Positions 58,663 to 64,000 of a stretch of 64,000 bases of DNA are shown in pieces (positions within the stretch are counted from its first letter, which is position 1; each line of letters begins with the position of its first letter). Position numbers and translations under genes: made by a program. Source of the stretch: RHKX01 sp046330415 (lineage in GTDB: Bacteria; Actinomycetota; Thermoleophilia; Solirubrobacterales; 70-9). The notes under the pieces were generated by a model. That model did no database searches and was not told where the DNA came from. It saw only the letters and a list, made by a program, of their open reading frames with translations. The DNA is taken from assembly GCA_046330415.1 (NCBI GenBank), contig JAXLSW010000010.1, forward strand, positions 62,001-126,000, given 5' to 3'.

Positions 58663-59273
58663 GCTGGGGGCCCGCCGTCGAGGCGCTCGAAGAGGACCTG
58701 CAGCATCCGCGCGGTCGCGCCCCAGACGAAGGTGTCGCCCACCTGGAAGGTCGGGGTCCGGAACGGTACGCCGCGTCGGATCAGGCGCCGCATCCCGTAG
58801 CCCTCGCGGAGCTCGTCGAGGGAGAGCTCGATGACGCGCTCCACCTCGAGCGGGCTGAGCACGTGGCGGCGCCCGGCCGGGATCAGGCCGACGACGGGGA
58901 TCACCCGGTAGGAGGTGACGACCGTGGACGTGGGCGGGAGGGCGCCGACGACCTCGACGACGGCGGGGTCGAGGCCGATCTCCTCCTCGGCCTCGCGCAG
59001 CGCGCACTCGACCGCGCTCTCGCCGGGATCGGCGCGGCCGCCCGGGAAGGACACCTCCCCGGCGTGGCGGCGCAGGTCGTGGCGGCGCTCGGTGAGGACG
59101 AGTCCGGGCCGCGCGGGCCAGTCGTAGAGGGCGATCAGGACGGCGGCGTCGTCGCGGCCGTGCGCCGAGATCGCCGCGGCCTCGGCGGGGTCGAGGAGGA
59201 GCTCGGAGAGCTCGCTTTCGCCCCCGGTCGCGCTCAGATGATCACCTGCACGGTGCCGCCATCGACGCTCCAC
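58653..59273 (-). CDS. Nudix hydrolase, CoA pyrophosphatase-like
   Basis: A hydrolase of about 206 residues with a complete Nudix box, GGRADPGESAVECALREAEE then EIGL, and the CoA-pyrophosphatase neighbour pattern LVLTERRHDLRRHAGEVSFP. It would cleave CoA or related dinucleotides to 4'-phosphopantetheine and 3',5'-ADP. The start is unclear: GTG 59273 overlaps the SDR gene by 40 bases, and no ATG is available near the domain. It is the last of a tight minus-strand run of five genes. Confidence 0.9.
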   Translation of the reverse strand: MERRWRHRAGDHLSATGGESELSELLLDPAEAAAISAHGRDDAAVLIALYDWPARPGLVLTERRHDLRRHAGEVSFPGGRADPGESAVECALREAEEEIGLDPAVVEVVGALPPTSTVVTSYRVIPVVGLIPAGRRHVLSPLEVERVIELSLDELREGYGMRRLIRRGVPFRTPTFQVGDTFVWGATARMLQVLFERLDGGPPAQR

Positions 59274-60037
59274 GCCGCTCCGGCCACGTAGGAGGCGCGC
59301 TCTGAGCAGAGGAAGGTGATGGCGGAGGCGATCTCGTCGACCTCGGCGAGGCGGCCGATCGGGCGCTTCGCCCCGGCGGCCGCGAGGCCGTCCTCGCGGC
59401 TCCCCTCTCCCCGCGACTGGTCGAGGAGGCCGCCCTCCTGCATCCACATCTCGGACTTGACGGGGCCGGGACAGATCGCGTTGACGAGCACGCCGTCGGC
59501 GGCGAAGCGATCGGCGAAGAGGCGGGAGAGCGAGAGCTGCGCGGCCTTCGCCACGGAGTACTCGGGCATCATCGCCGAGGGGCGTTTGCCCGCAGTGGAG
59601 GAGACGTTGACGACTCGTCCCCAGCCGCGTTCGGCCATCGCCGGCAGCGCGGCGCGCATCAAGCGCATCGGTGCCATCACGTTGATCTCGTAGGCGGCGA
59701 GCCAGTCCTCGTCGGGAACCTCCTCGAGCGCCCGCCAGCGCGAGGTGCCGGCGTTGTTGACGATCACGTCCAGGGAGCCGAACCGATCGGTCGCCTCGGC
59801 GATGATGCGCTCGGCGGCGTCGGGCGCGGTGACGTCGAGGGCGAAGTGGGCGGCGCGCCCGTGAGCCGCCGCGCCGGAGCGGCCGGCCTCGGCGGCGGCC
59901 TCGGCGAGCTGCTCCTCGGTGCGGGCCACGAGCAGCACCTGGGCGCCCGCCTCGCAGAGCATGCGCGCTGTGGCGCGGCCGATCCCGCGGCCGGCGCCGG
60001 TGACGACGCAGGACCTCCCGGCGAGGCCGAGGTCCAT
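59234..60037 (-). CDS. Short-chain dehydrogenase/reductase
   Basis: A 267-residue classical SDR. TGAGRGIGRATARML binds NAD(P), VNNAGTS follows, and the catalytic set is Ser in VVNVSSTAGK, Tyr and Lys in YSVAKAAQ. ICPGPVKSEM and YVAGAAWSVDGG are typical ends. Substrate unknown. ATG 60037 shares a base with the stop of the OsmC gene, showing an operon. Confidence 0.95.
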   Translation of the reverse strand: MDLGLAGRSCVVTGAGRGIGRATARMLCEAGAQVLLVARTEEQLAEAAAEAGRSGAAAHGRAAHFALDVTAPDAAERIIAEATDRFGSLDVIVNNAGTSRWRALEEVPDEDWLAAYEINVMAPMRLMRAALPAMAERGWGRVVNVSSTAGKRPSAMMPEYSVAKAAQLSLSRLFADRFAADGVLVNAICPGPVKSEMWMQEGGLLDQSRGEGSREDGLAAAGAKRPIGRLAEVDEIASAITFLCSERASYVAGAAWSVDGGTVQVII

Positions 60038-60441
60038 CAGGAGGGCAGGTAGCGGGTTCGGGTGTCGATCTCGATCTCGCCGGTGAGCGTGCGGTGAACG
60101 GGGCACTTGCCGGCGACGACCTCGAGTCGCTCCTTCTGCTCGTCGCTGAAGGAATCGGGGATGCCGAGGTCGATCAGCATCTGGGCCGTCTCGCCCGGCG
60201 GCGGTGAGCCGTCGAAGTCGACGGCGACGGTGACCCCGGAGATGTCCCAGTCCTTGCGATCGGCGTAGATGGCCATCGTCGCCAGGGTGCATGCGGCGAG
60301 AGAGGCGGCGAGCAGGCGCGACGGCATCGGACCCAGGTCGGTGCCGCCGTCGGCCTCGGGCTTGTCGGTCTGGATCGTGTGGCCGTCGACCTCGATCTCG
60401 ACGTTGAGGCCGGAGACCCGGCGTGCCTCGGCGCGGCTCAC
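60037..60441 (-). CDS. OsmC-family protein
   Basis: A 134-residue member of the OsmC/Ohr peroxide-defence family, which reduces organic hydroperoxides with a pair of cysteines. The two are in LAASLAACTLATMAIY and VAGKCPVHRTL. DGGTDLGPMPSRLLAASLA is the usual core start. ATG 60441 overlaps the stop of the adenosyltransferase gene by four bases. Confidence 0.94.
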   Translation of the reverse strand: MSRAEARRVSGLNVEIEVDGHTIQTDKPEADGGTDLGPMPSRLLAASLAACTLATMAIYADRKDWDISGVTVAVDFDGSPPPGETAQMLIDLGIPDSFSDEQKERLEVVAGKCPVHRTLTGEIEIDTRTRYLPS

Positions 60442-61016
60442 TTCGCCTCGCCGCTGCGGCCCTCGAAGAGCGCTGGGTCGTCGACGTCGGCGAAGCGCGC
60501 CATCGCGTAGACCAGGTCGGCGGCGCGATTGAGGTGAGCGAGCACGTGGGGGGAGGCGAGCTCGCCGGCGTCGGCGAGCGCCGAGACGCGACGCTCGGCG
60601 CGGCGGAGGATGGCGCGGGCGAGGTCGAGCTGCGCGGAGAGCGGCGTGCCGCCGGGGATCACGAACTTCGGGGGCAGATCGACCCGGCCCATGTACCGAT
60701 CGATGGTGGGCTCGAGCGCCGTGACCATGGACTCGGTGACGCGGCTGACACCGTCCTCGAGGCGGTCGGCCGCCTCCGGCGCGGCGGCGAGCTCGGCGCC
60801 GCCGATGAAGAGGTCGCGCTGCAGCTCCAGCAGATCCGCCGCGAGCTCCGCCCCGTCCGGCACCGAGGTGTCGCAGCAGGCGCGGGCGACCCCGAGGGCG
60901 GAGTTCGCCTCGTCCATCTGCCCGTAGGCGTCGATCCGGCGGTCGGACTTCGCGCGGCGGCCGCCGTACCAGAGGCCGGTGGTGCCGTCGTCGCCCTTGC
61001 GCGTGTAGATCTTCAC
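60438..61016 (-). CDS. Cob(I)alamin adenosyltransferase, PduO type
   Basis: A 192-residue enzyme that attaches adenosine to cobalamin. MKIYTRKGDDGTTGL forms the ATP site, then RIDAYGQMDEANSALGVARA, FVIPGGTPLSAQLDLARAIL with RRAERR, and LNRAADLVYAMAR, all typical of PduO/MMAB. It implies a B12-dependent enzyme elsewhere in the genome. It lies 10 bases after the DUF1015 gene. Confidence 0.96.
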   Translation of the reverse strand: MKIYTRKGDDGTTGLWYGGRRAKSDRRIDAYGQMDEANSALGVARACCDTSVPDGAELAADLLELQRDLFIGGAELAAAPEAADRLEDGVSRVTESMVTALEPTIDRYMGRVDLPPKFVIPGGTPLSAQLDLARAILRRAERRVSALADAGELASPHVLAHLNRAADLVYAMARFADVDDPALFEGRSGEAK

Positions 61017-61026
61017 CGGCTCAGCG

Positions 61027-62280
61027 TCATCGCAGGGGGTTGAAGACGAGCCCGGTCAGGAGCTTGGGGAAGAAGAACGTCGACTTCGGCGGCATCGTCT
61101 CGCCCTCGTCGGCGACGGCCCGGACCTGCTCGACGGGGGTGGGGCGGAGGAAGAAGGCCGCCTCGGCTTCGCCTGACTCCACGCGGCGCACGGTCTCGTC
61201 GAAGTCGGAGCAATAGGAGAGCCCGCGCTTGGCGGCGATGTCGTCGTTGGTCATCGCGAGAGGCCCCTTGAGGATCAGCGCCTCGAGCGCGGCGGCGTCG
61301 AGGGTGCGGTAGGCCTCGGAGGCCTCGGGGAGCGCCTCCGCCAGCGGCTGGCCGGACTTGAGACGCAGGCGATACGGCTGCTTGCTCTCGCCGTCCATGT
61401 AGCCGAAGGCGATCTCGCCGTAGTCCTGCGGCGGTACGAGGTCGGCGGGTTCGACCTCCTCCATGTCGAAGAGCTCGACAAGCGTGCGCTGCAGGGACTC
61501 GCGCTGTGCGGCGCTCAGGTCGTGCAGGAGGCGGTTGGTCGCGAAGACGCTGAGGCCGGGGTCCCCGAGGGAGACGAGGCAGGCGAGCACGTAGCGGTGG
61601 CCGCCGATGTCGCCGACCTCCTCGGCGTATGTGCGGGCGGTCTCGTAGCGGTGGTGGCCGTCGGCGATCAGCAGCTCGGACCCGTCGAGTAGCTCGGCGA
61701 GGCCCTCGTGCAGCTCGGTGTCGGCGACCGGCCACGCGCGGTGGACGGTGCCGTCGGGGTCGGTCACCTCGCAGAAGGGGGCGGTGCCCGCGATCGCGGG
61801 GGCGATCAGGCTCCAGGCGTCTCCGGGGTGGAGGACGAAGATGGGGGAGAGGTTGTGCTCGGTCGCCCTGGTCAGCTCGAGGCGGTCGAGCTTCGGGCCG
61901 GGCTGGGTGCGCTCGTGCGGGCGGACGAGACCCGGGCCGTACTCGGTGACGCCGACGCGGGCGAGGAAGCCGCGCCGCGTCCTGGCGTTGCCGTCGGGGT
62001 CGGTGTAGTCCTGCTCGTAAGCCCAGATCGTCGGCTCCTCGTCGGCGACGAGGGTGCCGTCCTGCAGCCACTCCTCGAGCAGGTCGGCGGCATGCCCGTA
62101 GATGTTCGAGCCGTCGTCGGTGCGGGGGAGGTCGAGCTCGACGACGTTGTGGTCGGAGCGTTCGAGGAGGGCGGCGCGGCCGGCGTCGTCGATGACGTCG
62201 TAGGGCGGCGCGGTGACGTCCGCGATCTCGACCCGCTCGGGGTCGTAGTGGACGGCTTGGATGGGTCTGACCTCTGCCAT
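61027..62280 (-). CDS. DUF1015 family protein
   Basis: A 417-residue cytoplasmic protein of the DUF1015 family, related to archaeal ADP-dependent serine kinase SerK. Motifs: PPYDVIDDAGRAALLERSDH, VRPHERTQPGPKLDRLELTR, and the characteristic IADGHHRYETARTYAEE. ATG 62280 is chosen; the frame runs on to 62358 but that part is not conserved. First gene of the minus-strand run of five, divergent from the next entry. Confidence 0.92.
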   Translation of the reverse strand: MAEVRPIQAVHYDPERVEIADVTAPPYDVIDDAGRAALLERSDHNVVELDLPRTDDGSNIYGHAADLLEEWLQDGTLVADEEPTIWAYEQDYTDPDGNARTRRGFLARVGVTEYGPGLVRPHERTQPGPKLDRLELTRATEHNLSPIFVLHPGDAWSLIAPAIAGTAPFCEVTDPDGTVHRAWPVADTELHEGLAELLDGSELLIADGHHRYETARTYAEEVGDIGGHRYVLACLVSLGDPGLSVFATNRLLHDLSAAQRESLQRTLVELFDMEEVEPADLVPPQDYGEIAFGYMDGESKQPYRLRLKSGQPLAEALPEASEAYRTLDAAALEALILKGPLAMTNDDIAAKRGLSYCSDFDETVRRVESGEAEAAFFLRPTPVEQVRAVADEGETMPPKSTFFFPKLLTGLVFNPLR

Positions 62281-62349
62281 GGGTGGGCCTTGCAAGATAT
62301 CTCCCAGCGTCGGCGGTTCCGTCCGAGCCCCTTGCGAACGTGCGTTCCC

Positions 62350-62811
62350 ATGAGACACGAAGAGACATATCCCCTCGAGTACGTGACGGGGCTGGCGGAG
62401 TTCGACCGCCTCTCAAAGGACCCGTCTTTCCTAGCGTTCATCGGCCTCATCGACGATGAGGGCAACCACGGACTGCGCGACACGATCGAGCTCTCGACCG
62501 GCGATGCGGAGGACGCGGCACTCGCCGCGCACTGGCTGCGGCGCCTCAGCGGCGCCCGCGTCAACTACGTCCTCGACGTCGTCGCCGGTGACGACGTGAT
62601 CGAGAACGTGCGGTCCTGGTCGCAGCGCCTCGACGTCAGCCATGAGCGTCTGCGACTGCGTCGCCGTCGCTTCGACGAGCTCGGTCCCCGGGCCTTCGAG
62701 CCGGCGCCCGACGGCGTCATCACGGTCCGCACGACCGACCCGGTCCTGCAGATCCGGATGCAGGCCTGGATCGACAAGGTCCGAGCCAACCTGGTGCGCG
62801 CCGCACACTGA
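62350..62811 (+). CDS. Conserved hypothetical protein
   Basis: A 153-residue soluble, charged protein. ATG 62350 opens MRHEETYPLEYVTGLAEFDR; the middle is helical (DAALAAHWLRRLSGARVNYV) and the end reads GVITVRTTDPVLQIRMQAWI DKVRANL. I do not recognise a family. A degenerate copy of its last 25 residues lies at 63025-63095, so the gene end has been duplicated. It is divergent from the DUF1015 gene with 69 bases between starts. Confidence 0.75.
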   Translation: MRHEETYPLEYVTGLAEFDRLSKDPSFLAFIGLIDDEGNHGLRDTIELSTGDAEDAALAAHWLRRLSGARVNYVLDVVAGDDVIENVRSWSQRLDVSHERLRLRRRRFDELGPRAFEPAPDGVITVRTTDPVLQIRMQAWIDKVRANLVRAAH

Positions 62812-62845
62812 GGCGAGGGCGGATGGGCGCGCCGAGAGGCTCGAG

Positions 62846-62926
62846 ATGACCCATCCACTCGACCTCAGGCGCAAGGCGCGCGTGGTCAACCCGGAGCCGG
62901 TGGCGGTCGCCCTTGGGGCGAAGTAG
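62846..62926 (+). CDS. Candidate 26-residue small protein
   Basis: ATG 62846 follows GAGAGG and opens 26 codons (MTHPLDLRRKARVVNPEPVA ...) ending TAG 62926. Third positions are mostly G or C. It lies in the 342-base gap between the hypothetical gene and tRNA-Pro. Too short to judge. Confidence 0.25.
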   Translation: MTHPLDLRRKARVVNPEPVAVALGAK

Positions 62927-63000
62927 ATGCGGCGACAGGCCCGCGGGTTCAGCGGCCACCTGCGATGGGAATTGCCTTGCTCTGGGTGGGTCAATCCGCA

Positions 63001-63110
63001 GCGGAGGTGGCAGGTGAGTGGCCAGATGTCCTGATCGTGAGGACCGGTGACACCTACTTTCGCGCTCGACTCCAAGCCTGGATCGACCTGGACCGACAGG
63101 AGCGGCCGTC
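63001..63110 (+). pseudogene. Degenerate 3' copy of the gene at 62350
   Basis: The frame reads DVLIVRTGDTYFRARLQAWI then DLDRQER, matching GVITVRTTDPVLQIRMQAWI then DKVRANL at the C-terminus of the upstream gene. The 5' part is absent and the frame runs on into tRNA-Pro. It is a gene-end remnant lying next to an integration site. Confidence 0.6.
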
Positions 63111-63153
63111 CGGTCCCGTTTCCGATCTCGCGAGGACTAAGCTTGGAATCCGT

Positions 63154-63227
63154 CGGGGCGTGGCGCAGCCTGGTAGCGCATTGCTTTTGGGGAGCAAGGG
63201 TCGCTGGTTCGAATCCAGTCGCCCCGA
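63154..63227 (+). tRNA. tRNA-Pro (anticodon TGG)
   Basis: A complete 74-base cloverleaf: acceptor CGGGGCG pairs with CGCCCCG, D-arm GCGCAGCCTGGTAGCGC, anticodon loop TTTGGGG, T-arm with GGTTCGAATCC, discriminator A at 63227. CCA is not encoded. The recombinase frame on the other strand stops at the next base, as expected for a tRNA used as an attachment site. Confidence 0.97.
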
Positions 63228-63850
63228 CTAGAACCTTCTTATTGGAACCATGGCCCGCAGAAGAGCCACCGTTCTGGGCTTTCCTTCGAGCCGGCGCGGT
63301 CCCCTTGGCAAGGGTCGCGAGGCTCTTGAAGGGTCCGCAAGCTCAGGCTCGAGGACCTCGTCATCCACGATTTCGAAGCGAGCAAAGAGTGCTTGGTTCC
63401 ACCGCCGTTTCAGATGATGGTGAGCGACCTCGTAGCTTGGGGCGAAGCAGCCGAGTAGATCGATGGCCTTGTCGAGAGTTTCGCCGACTTCATGGCCTGA
63501 GCGCTCTGCAACCTCGATCGCGACCTCTGCCTGGAGTTGCTCTCCGGCGAGTCGCTCCCGCTCGTGCTTGAGCAGATCGACGGGGATGGCATTCTCGTAG
63601 TACGCGTGGAGTAGGCGCTCCTTCTCCGTTTCGACCTTGGCGAGCCTCAGGCGCTGTCGTCGCAGTTGGCGCTCTGCCTGATCACGAAGTCCGCCAACGG
63701 CGTTACCGATTTGCTCTCTCGTCCTTACGAGGTTCTTCCTCCGGAACCGAGCCGCGTGCATGCCGTAGGCCTTCGCGACCTCCTTCTCGACCCGCTCTGC
63801 AGGGACGTAGCGCTGGTCGCAACCTGTTCCGAATGCGGCCGACGCAGGTA
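63228..63850 (-). pseudogene. Large serine recombinase, C-terminal part
   Basis: Reading leftwards, TCVGRIRNR then (after a one-base shift near 63822) CDQRYVPAERVEKEVAKAYG is the second half of a recombinase zinc ribbon, followed by the long coiled coil QLRRQRLRLAKVETEKERLL and HERERLAGEQLQAEVAIE. These belong to the C-terminal domain of phage-type serine integrases. The N-terminal resolvase domain is missing. GC content is visibly lower than in the rest of the window, a sign of transfer. It ends directly at tRNA-Pro. Confidence 0.75.
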
Positions 63851-64000
63851 CCTGAACGTTCGCGAGATGATCGAAGGACGTGAGGTCCGCACCGTGCGTG
63901 TCGATCCGGAGCGAGGGCCACATATTCAGTGGGCGTTTGCGGCCTACGCAACTGGGGCCTACACCCTCGACGCGCAAGGTTGGCCGAGTACAGCTGTGCG
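63846..64000 (+). pseudogene. Serine recombinase, central part, opposite orientation, cut by window edge
   Basis: On the plus strand, from about 63846, the frame reads YLNVREMIEGREVRTVRVDP then ERGPHIQWAFAAYATGAYTL, which is the conserved central (recombinase) domain of actinobacterial serine integrases. Upstream of 63846 the similarity stops at once. The C-terminal half lies on the other strand and starts at the same junction, so the two pieces are head to head. Confidence 0.65.

Noticed and set aside
62965..63231. An 88-codon gene running through tRNA-Pro
   Set aside because: Only its middle resembles a protein (the end of the 62350 gene) and it overlaps the whole tRNA; treated as a remnant.

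Overview
The window is high-GC, densely coded, two-strand bacterial DNA with strong G/C bias at third codon positions. Its gene content points to a deep-branching, aerobic, menaquinone-using actinobacterium, most likely class Thermoleophilia (Solirubrobacterales-like). The reasons are a split cytochrome b/subunit IV-cytochrome c type bc complex instead of the QcrCAB type of typical Actinobacteria, Tat-exported ferritin-like proteins, and a fused AhbA/AhbB-like protein between hemB and hemL. The taxonomic call is inference; no rRNA is present.

Layout. 0-5.1 kb: the tail of an unknown gene, a GAF/GGDEF/HD-GYP c-di-GMP protein, and a three-gene minus-strand cassette (sigma-like factor, unknown protein, ImmA/IrrE metallopeptidase). 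5.2-8.9 kb: a region where several genes are broken by single-base indels (a CxCG/GcvH-like protein, a cold-shock protein, a hotdog thioesterase), then a YmdB-type phosphoesterase; a dispersed palindromic repeat supplies the 3' ends of two convergent genes. 8.9-14.2 kb: ABC exporter, membrane-anchored Hsp70-like protein, two small lipoproteins. 14.2-24.5 kb: a haem and respiration block (hemB, ahbAB-like, hemL, two ferritin-like proteins, Rieske protein, split cytochrome b, menaquinone methyltransferase, polyprenyl synthase). 24.8-32.4 kb: zinc ribbon protein, long-form dCTP deaminase, a copper/secretion cluster (beta-helix protein, two cupredoxins, two-domain multicopper oxidase) followed by tatA and tatC. 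32.8-45.3 kb: tRNA-Lys, CDF transporter, epimerase, MBL hydrolase/TetR pair, nucleotide-sugar dehydrogenase, membrane protein, RibD-like reductase, HAD hydrolase, wHTH regulator divergent from sucCD, and a NarL-type two-component system whose kinase carries two indels. 45.4-51.9 kb: secreted proteins including a tandem paralog pair, aminotransferase, repeat cluster, UPF0104-type membrane protein, thioredoxin reductase. 51.9-62.8 kb: GH15 glucanase, EamA exporter, crotonase, class IV aminotransferase, small membrane proteins, serine beta-lactamase-like protein, and a tight minus-strand run (Nudix, SDR, OsmC, cobalamin adenosyltransferase, DUF1015). 63.1-64 kb: tRNA-Pro followed directly by lower-GC serine-recombinase fragments in opposite orientations, the edge of an integrated element.

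The genes around 14-31 kb fit together as an electron-transport module: haem precursors, menaquinone head and tail synthesis, the bc complex, and Tat export for the Rieske, ferritin-like and copper proteins. Two themes stand out beyond single genes. First, the intergenic spaces carry many short nested hairpins (outer arm, spacer, inner arm, small centre) in at least six sequence families, several in two or three copies. Second, short orphan 3' gene ends lie next to intact genes or repeats. No CRISPR array, rRNA operon or recognisable riboswitch was seen.
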